Shown piece by piece: positions 27,812-36,039 of a DNA stretch of 64,000 nucleotides. Under the pieces are notes generated by a model. The model was not told the DNA's origin. It did no database searches and worked only from the letters and a program-made list of their open reading frames with translations. Both the position numbers and the translations under genes were made by a program. Numbering within the stretch: position 1 is the first letter of the stretch; every line of letters begins with the position of its first letter. This DNA is from JAJDYQ01 sp965214035 (GTDB lineage: Bacteria; Pseudomonadota; Gammaproteobacteria; JAJDYQ01): positions 558,001-622,000 of the forward strand of contig OZ243932.1 in assembly GCA_965214035.1 (NCBI GenBank), read 5' to 3'.

Positions 27812-28660
27812 TCAAAAGGTTGGTTCCAAAAAAGCCTGCGAGACTAGTTGGAGATACTGATCACGAAAAGCAGTTATACTATGTTGCTCATTTAAATACA
27901 AAAAACCCTGTTGCCCCAGACGATTTAGCTCTGCAGTCTCTAAATCGATGTGCTTTTTTAACTGAAGAGCTAGGCTATCGGGATCTCCGGTCTTAAAAAC
28001 ACTACCACCTGCCCCCTTTGTGATCGGCGCTAACATGGGTATATCAGAGCTAATTACTGGCACCTTGCCGGAGATCGCCTCTAATAAAGCTAATGGCAGC
28101 CCTTCGCTGCTCGCCCTGGCATAATCACCATGGAGGGCATCACAAATAAATCAAAGGCTTTAACGTAACGCGAAGCTCCATCTTTCCAGCCAGCGAAATA
28201 CGTTCTTTCTTGTAGGCAGAGTTGATTTACCAAGGCTTTCAATTCAGTTTCCAAGCGCCCTTCACCAATAATAACAATGTGTAAATTCGAATAATCTTCA
28301 ACTAACTGTGCAATCTGCTCGAATTAAAATTTCATGCCCTTTCTCGGGAACTAATCGGCCAATATGGCCGACCACAAAAGCATCTCGTGGAATACCCAAG
28401 GCCACCCGAGCAGAAGCTTTGTTCAGTTGATTCTCGACCGTCTGATCAATATCAATTGCATTGGGAATGACTGTTGTATTTTCCGAAGAGAAACCGCAGC
28501 TCAATTGCTCTACATTTTCCCTGCAATTGGGCCTTCAGATACGGCAACAAATTGCCAGCGCTCATTAATCTGCGACTTTTACCTGACGCCGCCTACTCGC
28601 CCTGTCATAATCACTTTTCCACGCCAGGAGCAAACACCCGATACGCCATTGTTTAATGTT
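27812..28660 (-). pseudogene. GT4 glycosyltransferase, multiply frameshifted
   Basis: Pieces of a group 1 glycosyltransferase read in order on the minus strand. QFVAVSEGPIAGKM lies around 28520-28560, then SSENTTVIPNAIDID and FVVGHIGRLVPEKGHE (28298-28504), then IAQLVEDYSNLHIVIIGEGRLE and YVKAFDLFVMPS in another frame. EGLPLALLEAISGKVPVISSDIPM follows in a third frame down to 27812. At least two indels (near 28130 and 28320) and stops upstream of 28504 break it. The acceptor domain upstream is mostly gone. It was probably part of the LPS/outer-core gene block with galE and the GT2 gene. Confidence 0.75.
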
Positions 28661-28679
28661 TAACAGCCTGGATTAAATG

Positions 28680-29198
28680 CAACATCACAGAGACAAAGAT
28701 TTGAATCTGCTTGAAGAATGCTTTGCTATAACAAAGCCTCGGTGCGCTCTATCTGTTCAGAAAATGCGAATAGCTATCCACATGCATCTTTAATACCTAA
28801 AAAACCAAGCTCTATATCTCTGTGTCCATGCAAGTTAAGTAATAAATGATGCGATAACCCTTGGTGCACATGTGCATCAATCTTCTGCAACCGGCCTTCC
28901 CTCTTAGAAAAATCACTCTGGCCCATTCTTGTAGTATCTCTGAACCTGGAATCTGTCTTCAGGCAACGCCCGTCTCGATAACTAAATTTGGTTAAATCAG
29001 ATGAATTGGTGCTATGAGTGTAAAGATTCTGAATAAGTGCAACTTTAATCGAAAATAGCGGCTTATCTCTACTTGTGGTTTCAATGCAATTACAGGTGTT
29101 TGTCTGTAGGATTTTTTCGCGCCTTTTTTCAACAAAGGCAAAATTTTCACTTTATAAACTGCAATCAAAATAGTGTAACCAAGGCCCGAGGCACTCAC
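28680..29198 (-). pseudogene. Decayed, unrecognised coding region
   Basis: A short open frame (28992-29198, from a GTG overlapping the GT2 stop by one base; 68 residues, opening SASGLGYTILIAVYKVKILP) is followed, in a shifted frame, by about 68 codons with YRDGRCLKTDSRFRDTT and GLSHHLLLNLHGHRDIELG before a stop near 28775. The coupling to the GT2 gene and the protein-like texture suggest the wreck of a gene from the same operon. I do not recognise the family. Confidence 0.35.
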
Positions 29199-30118
29199 TA
29201 TCTTTTCGAGCGCCTTTTATTCAGCCATGCCTTTAGTGCCTTTCTTGTATAGGATAACTTGAACGCAACTTCTATGCTAGTACTCAGTGCCTCTCGATAA
29301 AAGCGAATACAATCATCCCAGTTGCCTGCTAGATAACTTGACCGCGAAAGTGACAGGTGGCACTGTACTGCAAATTTTTTTTTCAAGCCCATTGCAGCGA
29401 GTGGCATGCGCCGGACATTAAACACTTCATCCGCTAATTCCATGCTTGCTTCTTTTTGATAATCCACATTATGCCGCAGACTATCACGGTGTTTATGGAT
29501 GAGCACAATCAGCTCAGGGACAGAGACTGCTTCAAAGTTCGCCAAGACATAAGCGAACATCGGGATATCCTCACAGGAACGGAATTGCTCTGGATAGAGA
29601 TACCGGTCAAAGATACGCCGGCTCATCGCCACGGCACCATTAGATAAAGCTATTTTTTTATCAACCAGATAATATTTAATACGTTTGATGCGACTATCAG
29701 GGAAAACCGGTGCCTGATGCAGCCGGCTCTTGCCATTGGATTCAACAGACCGATGAGCCCCGGCAATCAAGTCTGCCTCAGGATTTTTTTCAATGCCGGT
29801 CTTCAGATTTTCCAGTGCCTGTGGATGCAGCTCATCGTCGGCATCCAGGAAGACCAGATAGCGACCGGAGGTCTTTGCTATGCCCAGATTTCTGGTTGCT
29901 GCAAGACCGGAGTTTTGTGTCCTGAGGTATCTGAAACCATCAGGATATTTTTGAGCCAGTTCTGCAGCGACCTGATCGGTATCATCTGTAGAACCGTCAT
30001 TGATAACCAGCAGTTCATAGTCCGTAAATGACTGACCGGTCACGGATGTGACAGCCCGCTCCAGTGTACGGGCATAGTTATAGCAGGGTATTACAATGCT
30101 GAATAATGGTGGGGACAC
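29198..30118 (-). CDS. Family 2 glycosyltransferase
   Basis: This 306-residue inverting glycosyltransferase has a GT-A fold: FSIVIPCYNYARTLERAV at the start, VINDGSTDDT, NSGLAATRNLGI and the DxD-containing YLVFLDADDELHP near residue 100. The C-terminal third is basic and may contact membrane or acceptor. Genes after it on the same strand are decayed, so it is the last intact member of this sugar block. Donor and acceptor cannot be told. Confidence 0.88.
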   Translation of the reverse strand: MSPPLFSIVIPCYNYARTLERAVTSVTGQSFTDYELLVINDGSTDDTDQVAAELAQKYPDGFRYLRTQNSGLAATRNLGIAKTSGRYLVFLDADDELHPQALENLKTGIEKNPEADLIAGAHRSVESNGKSRLHQAPVFPDSRIKRIKYYLVDKKIALSNGAVAMSRRIFDRYLYPEQFRSCEDIPMFAYVLANFEAVSVPELIVLIHKHRDSLRHNVDYQKEASMELADEVFNVRRMPLAAMGLKKKFAVQCHLSLSRSSYLAGNWDDCIRFYREALSTSIEVAFKLSYTRKALKAWLNKRRSKR

Positions 30119-30137
30119 TGACCGACTCCTTGATGCA

Positions 30138-30557
30138 CTAGAAAGGCTTTAGCCCTGTCAGCAGTACTATTGCCAGCAGCAGAAACACCGGCATTTCATT
30201 AAACCAGCGGTACCAGACATGGCTGCGGGTATTTTTATCTTCGGCAAAGGTCTTGACGATTTGCCCGCACCAGAGGTGATAGGCGATCAGGATGACCACG
30301 AGCTTCAGTTTGATGTGCAGCCAGAGCATGGAACCATATGCTGCCCAAGCGTAGTCATATAACATCCAGAGGCCGAAGACAACGGTCAGAATCATCCATG
30401 GGGTGGTAAATCGGTACAGCTTGCGCTCCATGATTTTGAAACGATGACTGGTTGCCTCGTCGTCGATCATGGCATGGTTCACGAAAATGCGCGGCAGGTA
30501 AAACAGGCCGGCAAACCATGCCACCATAAAGAAAATATGTAGAGACTTCAGCCACAT
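30138..30557 (-). CDS. hemJ: Protoporphyrinogen IX oxidase HemJ
   Basis: This inner-membrane protein of 139 residues and four helices oxidises protoporphyrinogen IX in heme synthesis. It matches HemJ well, with the conserved histidine in SLHIFFMVAWFAGLFYLPRIFV and a membrane-adjacent KLYRFTTPWMI. HemJ near argC is an order known from Pseudomonas. Ten bases separate it from the thioredoxin-like gene upstream. Confidence 0.9.
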   Translation of the reverse strand: MWLKSLHIFFMVAWFAGLFYLPRIFVNHAMIDDEATSHRFKIMERKLYRFTTPWMILTVVFGLWMLYDYAWAAYGSMLWLHIKLKLVVILIAYHLWCGQIVKTFAEDKNTRSHVWYRWFNEMPVFLLLAIVLLTGLKPF

Positions 30558-30566
30558 GTTCGGGTC

Positions 30567-31106
30567 TCAGGAGTCACTGAGCAGCGTCTGGTCGGATTGG
30601 GGCAGGTGTTGATCGAGTTGCCGGCGCAATGTCTGGAAGTTGACCGGGCCTTCGTGTTTCCATTTTACTACCCCGGCATGGTCAACCAGTATCGTGGTCG
30701 GTATGGCCCGGATGTCGCCAAAGGCTGCGACATGCCTGCCCCGGATATCCGGCACATTCGGCCAGGGCAGCCGGAAGTGACGGATAATGGCAACAGACAG
30801 ATCGGCTTGATCATAGGGCATGGAAATGCCGATCATGCTAAAGGGCTTGTCTCTATAGTCGTCATGTATCGCAATAAATTCGGGAAGTTCTTTAATGCAG
30901 GGTTTGCAGGTGGAGGCCCAGAAAGATACCAGAGTCAGATGGCCTTCGCGGTTGTTAATGATATCAATAGTGTCGCCATTGTAAGTGATTGCTCTTTGCG
31001 GCGGAATAATCTGTTCGCGACCAAAAAGATAAAAGCCCGCCACAATTGGAATCGTGATCAGGACGATGATGACCAGCCCCATTAAGCGTTTCGACTGCCT
31101 GTTCAT
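30567..31106 (-). CDS. TlpA/ResA-type membrane-anchored thioredoxin
   Basis: An N-terminal membrane anchor (LMGLVIIVLITIPIVAGFYLF) is followed by a thioredoxin fold with active site SFWASTCKPCIKELPEF and the cis-Pro loop AIPTTILVD. The 179-residue product should face the periplasm and reduce disulfides, for instance in cytochrome c maturation. The start ATG at 31106 overlaps the stop of the DUF4126 gene, so the two are coupled. Confidence 0.88.
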   Translation of the reverse strand: MNRQSKRLMGLVIIVLITIPIVAGFYLFGREQIIPPQRAITYNGDTIDIINNREGHLTLVSFWASTCKPCIKELPEFIAIHDDYRDKPFSMIGISMPYDQADLSVAIIRHFRLPWPNVPDIRGRHVAAFGDIRAIPTTILVDHAGVVKWKHEGPVNFQTLRRQLDQHLPQSDQTLLSDS

Positions 31107-31804
31107 CACGGCGAGATGTCTTTCGGCAGGGTATCGGATTCGGCGGTTCTGGTGTTTTTCGCATTCGACCCTGCTGTTGAAGAATGCGTTGGCCGAGCAT
31201 TATCCGCCACTGTTCTGCCAAACAATACGCCGAGCTTTCGGGTTACCTGTTTTATGCCGTGCCATATCTTTGGCAGCAGCCAGGCTGTCAGCAGGATGAA
31301 AATACCGAATGAAATCAGGAAAAGTACCGGATTGTATAAGGCCATCCACAGGCCGGCGATGACTGTAATATCTTCCGCAACCGAAGCAGCCCAGTTGCTG
31401 AATGGTTCTGGCGAGGTGTTAATCAGTACCCGGCTTCCGGATTTGGCGGCATGGGTTGTGGTGGTGACAGTGCCACCGATCAGGAGTGCGGCCGCTTGCA
31501 TGGCGGGCGATACATCGCCGATGGCCATGGAGGCCATGACCGCGCCGGCAGGAATACGGATGAAACTGTGCAACGCATCCCAGCCCGTATCAATGCCCGG
31601 GGTTTTGTCGGCGAAGAACTCAACACAGTACATGAAGCCGGCGGCCATCATAACGGCGGGGTCCTGTACCACCATTAAATCGGCAGGCAGAATGATATAG
31701 CCCTGATGACCCATGTAGCCAAGTATGAACACAGCGGCGTAGAGATTGATGCCGCTGGCCCATGCGGTACCCAGTGCGAGTGCGATAGTGGTGGTGAGCT
31801 CCAT
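31106..31804 (-). CDS. DUF4126 membrane protein
   Basis: This 232-residue protein has five or so hydrophobic helices, the SGINLYAAVFILGYMG start and the glycine-rich DALHSFIRIPAGAVMASMAIGD region typical of DUF4126. The last ~50 residues are polar. Function is unknown in the family. It is coupled to the downstream thioredoxin-like gene by start-stop overlap. Confidence 0.82.
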   Translation of the reverse strand: MELTTTIALALGTAWASGINLYAAVFILGYMGHQGYIILPADLMVVQDPAVMMAAGFMYCVEFFADKTPGIDTGWDALHSFIRIPAGAVMASMAIGDVSPAMQAAALLIGGTVTTTTHAAKSGSRVLINTSPEPFSNWAASVAEDITVIAGLWMALYNPVLFLISFGIFILLTAWLLPKIWHGIKQVTRKLGVLFGRTVADNARPTHSSTAGSNAKNTRTAESDTLPKDISP

Positions 31805-31844
31805 ACTGTTCCTGATGATTATTGCTGCTGACAGGTGGCAGATG

Positions 31845-33164
31845 TCATGCGTCGGGTTTCAGGCCTTTATCGGCTGCCGGTATGTTGCTGCGCCCTGTAA
31901 GGTCCTGTGAAAGTACATGATACAGTGGCGCCGGGCAAATCAGGCGGGATATGGCAAAGGCAATCAATGATGCCGCAATAACCGGCAACAGGATATCCAG
32001 ACTGCCACTGATTTCGATGATCAGGATGGCGGCTGTCATCGGAGTTTGAAAAACAGCGGAAAAATAGGTGGTCATACCCATCAGCATGGTTGTCTGCATC
32101 GTCAATAGTGGAAACCACTGGCTGAGGTCGGCACCAATACCGGCACCTATGGCAATAGCGGGGCCGAAAATGCCGCCGGGTATGCCACTGACAAAGGCAG
32201 CGGCTGTTGCCAGCATTTTGGCAAACGGAAAAAATATATCGGTCGGCTGACCGGGTGCCTGCATCAGATCCGCTGTCAGTTGATAACTGGTGCCGTAGAT
32301 GGGGGTTGAGCTAATCAGGCCGATTATGGCAACTACCAGTCCGCAGGCTCCAGCGAAGGCATAGGGATGCTGTTGTGCGCAGGATATGGTTCTCCGGGTG
32401 AATGATATGATGCCCTGGCTGAAAGCACCGCCGAGTACACCGCCGGTAATTCCGCAAACCAGAGCAGCCAGCCATACCGGCGAATGACCGGGGTACCGGT
32501 AGTTGATCTCACCCAGATGGGGTTTATAGCCTGTGGTCAATGCGATGGTGAGCACAGCTAAAAGAATGGTGATCAGAATCAGCCCGCTGCGGCGGGGCTG
32601 GAATGAACGGTTGATTCCCTCTGCAGCAAAGGCCATGCCTGCCAGCGGGGCGCTGAAAATGGTGGCGATTGCGGCCGCGCCGCCGGCCATGATGGCGGTT
32701 TGTTGAATATGCCTCGGAGTGTAGTGTGCATACATGCTGGATACATACATGATGCTGGCCCCGATATGCACCATGGGGCCACCGATGCCAACGGACGCAC
32801 CACAGGCCAGAGCGACGAGCACCATGGCGGTCTTGCCACAAAGTATGCGCAGCGAAACCAGATGGGTCGGGTTATGGTAATGCAGGCTGGTGATAGTCTG
32901 GGGTACCCCGCCGCCTTGGCTGCCGGGGAAATAGCGATTGATCATCCATACGATCATGGTGAATCCGGTGGGAATGATGAGCAGGGGCAGTAACGGATAC
33001 TGTCGGGCAAGTCCGATGAATGCGCTGTCCAGGTACTTGCTGCCCTCTATTAACAGTACTGAAAACAATCCCAGTGTCAGCGCACCGGCCCACAGCGTCA
33101 GGCGAATACGCCATGCCCCGGGGCTGACAAGAACACGTAAAGAACGTCTGGAAAAATACCTCAT
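31845..33164 (-). CDS. ClC-family chloride transport protein lacking gating glutamates
   Basis: This 439-residue membrane protein has the ClC plan of about 18 helices. Recognisable anion-binding loops are PGSQGGGVPQTITS, ASVGIGGPMVHIGASI, SAPLAGMAFAAEG, GIPGGIFGPAIAIGAGIG and PLYHVL. By eye against E. coli ClcA, the gating Glu (E148 in GREGP) is Gly, the internal proton Glu (E203) is Gly, and the chloride-coordinating Ser107 position is Gly. The conserved Tyr near the end is kept. Such substitutions would be expected to uncouple proton exchange, so it may act as a passive pathway. A TTG six bases upstream of the ATG is an alternative start. Confidence 0.85.
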   Translation of the reverse strand: MRYFSRRSLRVLVSPGAWRIRLTLWAGALTLGLFSVLLIEGSKYLDSAFIGLARQYPLLPLLIIPTGFTMIVWMINRYFPGSQGGGVPQTITSLHYHNPTHLVSLRILCGKTAMVLVALACGASVGIGGPMVHIGASIMYVSSMYAHYTPRHIQQTAIMAGGAAAIATIFSAPLAGMAFAAEGINRSFQPRRSGLILITILLAVLTIALTTGYKPHLGEINYRYPGHSPVWLAALVCGITGGVLGGAFSQGIISFTRRTISCAQQHPYAFAGACGLVVAIIGLISSTPIYGTSYQLTADLMQAPGQPTDIFFPFAKMLATAAAFVSGIPGGIFGPAIAIGAGIGADLSQWFPLLTMQTTMLMGMTTYFSAVFQTPMTAAILIIEISGSLDILLPVIAASLIAFAISRLICPAPLYHVLSQDLTGRSNIPAADKGLKPDA

Positions 33165-33278
33165 CGTCAACTTCAGGATTTCGGGCCGGGTATGTGATTA
33201 TACGCGATTTGAAAAATTACTATGGTGGCAAGGGCCTCCACGTCATAGAATGTGCTTCTTTTCAGTTTGAGCGGAATG

Positions 33279-34310
33279 ATGATTCAGGTCGGTGTTGTCG
33301 GCGGTACAGGTTATACCGGTGCCGAATTATTGAGATTGCTGAGCGGTCATGAGCAGGCCGGAATCCGGGTAATCACATCGAGGGCTGAGTCCGGCAGGTC
33401 GGTATCAGAGCTTTACCCCAATCTGCGGGGGCATATTGATGCCGTGTTCAGTGAGCCGGATATCAAGGTTCTGAGCGAGTGTGACACGGTGTTTTTTGCG
33501 ACACCCAACGGTACGGCAATGACCATGGTCCGCGAGCTGCTGGAGGCGAATGTCAAGGTTATTGATCTGGCAGCCGACTTTCGCATCAAGGATATCGAAG
33601 ACTGGCAGCAGTGGTACGGTATGGAACATGCCTGCCCCGACCTCGTTGCATCGGCTATATACGGCCTGCCGGAAACAAACAGAGAGCAGATAAAAACAGC
33701 TCGACTGGTAGCAAACCCCGGCTGTTATCCGACGGCGGTGCAGCTTGGTTTCATGCCGCTTATTGAGAACGGCCTTGTTGATACGGACCACCTGATTGCA
33801 GATTGCAAGTCCGGTGTCAGTGGTGCGGGGCGGGGTGCCAGTATCGGCACACTGTTTTGTGAGGCGGGTGACAGCCTGAAGGCTTATGCGGTGCAGGGGC
33901 ATAGACATTTACCGGAGATCACACAGGGGTTGACTGAAGCCACCGATGACATCATCGGTTTGACCTTCGTACCTCATCTGACGCCCATGATTCGGGGGAT
34001 TCATGCGACACTGTATGCCAGAGCCAAAGGGGATATTGTTGATCTCCAGAGCATTTATGAAAATCGTTATGCCGATGAACCTTTTGTGGATGTCCTGCCA
34101 CCGGGCTCACATCCCGATACACGGGCGGTTCGCTCGGCGAATATGTGCCGAATTGCGGTTCATCAGCTTCCCGGAAGTGATATGATTGTTGTACTGTCTG
34201 TGCTCGATAATCTGGTCAAAGGTGCCGCGGGGCAGGCGATTCAGAACTTTAATTTAATGTCGGGCCTGCCGGAAACCATGGGTATCGCGCAGCCCGCTTT
34301 GCTACCTTAG
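33279..34310 (+). CDS. argC: N-acetyl-gamma-glutamyl-phosphate reductase
   Basis: ArgC makes N-acetylglutamate semialdehyde in arginine synthesis. The 343-residue protein opens VGVVGGTGYTGAELLRLL (NADP fold) and has the catalytic cysteine in VANPGCYPTAVQLG near residue 148. It continues with GVSGAGRGAS and the HLTPMIRGI histidine region. Two ATGs sit side by side (33276, 33279); the AGCGGA ribosome site lies just upstream. It heads the conserved run argC-DUF6776-bactofilin-erpA. Confidence 0.95.
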   Translation: MIQVGVVGGTGYTGAELLRLLSGHEQAGIRVITSRAESGRSVSELYPNLRGHIDAVFSEPDIKVLSECDTVFFATPNGTAMTMVRELLEANVKVIDLAADFRIKDIEDWQQWYGMEHACPDLVASAIYGLPETNREQIKTARLVANPGCYPTAVQLGFMPLIENGLVDTDHLIADCKSGVSGAGRGASIGTLFCEAGDSLKAYAVQGHRHLPEITQGLTEATDDIIGLTFVPHLTPMIRGIHATLYARAKGDIVDLQSIYENRYADEPFVDVLPPGSHPDTRAVRSANMCRIAVHQLPGSDMIVVLSVLDNLVKGAAGQAIQNFNLMSGLPETMGIAQPALLP

Positions 34311-34317
34311 AATCATT

Positions 34318-35028
34318 ATGGCGTTTGTCATTAAGGAACATCATCCGGGCCGACTGGCTGTAAGGACTATTCTTCTGTTGTTGCTGTGGGTAATCTGTGT
34401 CTGGTCGGCTTACCACTATGGCTGGAACGAGTCGGCACACCTGTTTGATCATGAATTTCAGAAGAGCAAGCCGTTGTACGAACGACTCAGGGATGTCGTC
34501 GGTAAAAATCGCGATCTTCAGGCCAGAATGGCTATTTTTGAGCGGACTGCACAGGTCAATCGTGAAGCCAAAGCCGGGCTGGTCCAGGAGATCAGGGATC
34601 TGCAACAACAGGCGGCTGAGTTGCGGGAAGAGATTTCCTTTTATAAACTGATCATATCGCCTGAAAACGGCAGTAAGGGTCTGGGTGTCTATAGCCTGAA
34701 AGTTACGCCGGCTGCCGGGAATCTGTATCATTTCAAAATGATATTAACTCAGGCGGGGGAAAGTGATACTCTGGTCGAGGGTGATGTGGACATGACGATT
34801 AAAGGAGTGCTGAATGGGCAGGCGGAGCACCTCAGATTATCGGATATTCAGGTGCCGGAAGATAAAGCACTGACATACAGCTTCCAGCATTTTCAGGAGC
34901 TTACCGGGAGCCTGCAATTACCTGAAGAGTTTGTCCCCAGAGAAGTGGTTGTCGAGTTGACACAAAACGGGGACGATGAAATTGAAAATCCGGTCAAACG
35001 GTTTGACTGGCTGAATGTAAGGACGTGA
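34318..35028 (+). CDS. DUF6776-like membrane-anchored coiled-coil protein
   Basis: One N-terminal membrane helix (AVRTILLLLLWVICVWSAYHYG) is followed by a heptad-rich coiled coil from about residue 45 to 105 (LQQQAAELREEISFYKL). A small beta domain completes the 236 residues. The position between argC and a bactofilin gene is conserved in Pseudomonas-like genomes, hinting at a joint envelope or cell-shape role with bactofilin. The biochemical role is unknown. Confidence 0.75.
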   Translation: MAFVIKEHHPGRLAVRTILLLLLWVICVWSAYHYGWNESAHLFDHEFQKSKPLYERLRDVVGKNRDLQARMAIFERTAQVNREAKAGLVQEIRDLQQQAAELREEISFYKLIISPENGSKGLGVYSLKVTPAAGNLYHFKMILTQAGESDTLVEGDVDMTIKGVLNGQAEHLRLSDIQVPEDKALTYSFQHFQELTGSLQLPEEFVPREVVVELTQNGDDEIENPVKRFDWLNVRT

Positions 35029-35031
35029 AAT

Positions 35032-35472
35032 ATGGTTATAGGCAGAAAAAACAAAAAATCCAAAGTACATACACTGATCGGTATCGACACGGAAGTTCGT
35101 GGTGATGTCAGCTTTGATGGCGGACTGTTTGTAGATGGCACCATCATTGGTAATGTGGAGGCAAAGGCGGGAAGTACGTCAACGCTTAACCTGAGTGATC
35201 GGGGCAGCATTGAAGGGCAGGTTCGCGTACCCCATATCATACTGAACGGAACCGTTATTGGTGATGTCTATGCCTCAGAGCGTATAGAGTTGGCCGCCGA
35301 AGCTCAAGTGACCGGAAATGTATATTACAATCTGATCGAAATGGCAATTGGTGCCGAAGTGAACGGCCAGATGGTACACGAGGCAGAGGTCAAAACTCCG
35401 GTATTGGAGATAACGAAATCCGATAAGCCGCCCAGGGTTGCCCCTGAAATGGCGACAGAGAAAGGCGTTTGA
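35032..35472 (+). CDS. Bactofilin
   Basis: This 146-residue protein has a central right-handed beta-helix made of short repeats (GDVSFDGGLFVDGTIIGNV, GSIEGQVRV, GTVIGDVYASERIEL) flanked by short disordered tails. Bactofilins polymerise without nucleotide and scaffold envelope enzymes at the membrane. It starts three bases after the DUF6776 gene, so the two are surely cotranscribed. Confidence 0.9.
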   Translation: MVIGRKNKKSKVHTLIGIDTEVRGDVSFDGGLFVDGTIIGNVEAKAGSTSTLNLSDRGSIEGQVRVPHIILNGTVIGDVYASERIELAAEAQVTGNVYYNLIEMAIGAEVNGQMVHEAEVKTPVLEITKSDKPPRVAPEMATEKGV

Positions 35473-35516
35473 CGGATGCCTGACGATTCCCCGGTTAAAG
35501 TGCTTTTGGAGTAGCA

Positions 35517-35879
35517 ATGAACACAACAACGATACAGGCAGATAGTGGCAGCAGCCCGCTTATTCTGAGCAACAGTGCAGTCAATCAGCTGAAAAAGCTG
35601 GTCGAAGCGGAAGGCAACACCGCCCTGATGCTGAGAATCTACATAACCGGTGGCGGCTGCTCCGGCTTTCAGTACGGCTTTGAGTTCGATGAAACCGCCA
35701 ATGACGATGACTTGAAGATCGAAAAAGACGGTGTATCCATTATCGTCGATACCATGAGCCTGCAATACCTGAATGGTGCCGAAATTCGCTTTCAGGAAGA
35801 CCTGACAGGCGCACAATTCGTTATCAATAACCCCAATGTCCGCACAACCTGCGGTTGTGGCTCATCATTTTCGATCTAG
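35517..35879 (+). CDS. erpA: Iron-sulfur cluster insertion protein ErpA
   Basis: This A-type carrier of 120 residues delivers Fe-S clusters to targets such as IspG. The three cluster cysteines are visible: Cys in TGGGCSGFQYGF near residue 48 and the pair TTCGCGSSF at the end. In Pseudomonas the next genes are anmK, an M23 peptidase and tyrS; here those lie 16.8 kb further on, beyond an inserted accessory island. Confidence 0.95.
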   Translation: MNTTTIQADSGSSPLILSNSAVNQLKKLVEAEGNTALMLRIYITGGGCSGFQYGFEFDETANDDDLKIEKDGVSIIVDTMSLQYLNGAEIRFQEDLTGAQFVINNPNVRTTCGCGSSFSI

Positions 35880-35982
35880 CGTGACCTGACATATTGAACC
35901 GGCCGGGCAGGATCCTGACCGGACCCATCCTGGTCAAAAGCAGAGACTGTCCCGACGCAGAGAGTGTCATGATAGATGCCCA

Positions 35983-36008
35983 CCTGCCGGACTACAGGCT
36001 GTTTTTTT
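35983..36008 (+). terminator. Possible terminator after erpA
   Basis: A short CCTG/CAGG stem (35983-35986 with 35995-35998) is followed within a few bases by seven T residues from 36002. The stem is only four pairs, so this is a weak candidate for the end of the argC-erpA transcript. Confidence 0.3.
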
Positions 36009-36039
36009 ATTCACGCAACCCCGGGTAACTGGTCAGCAC

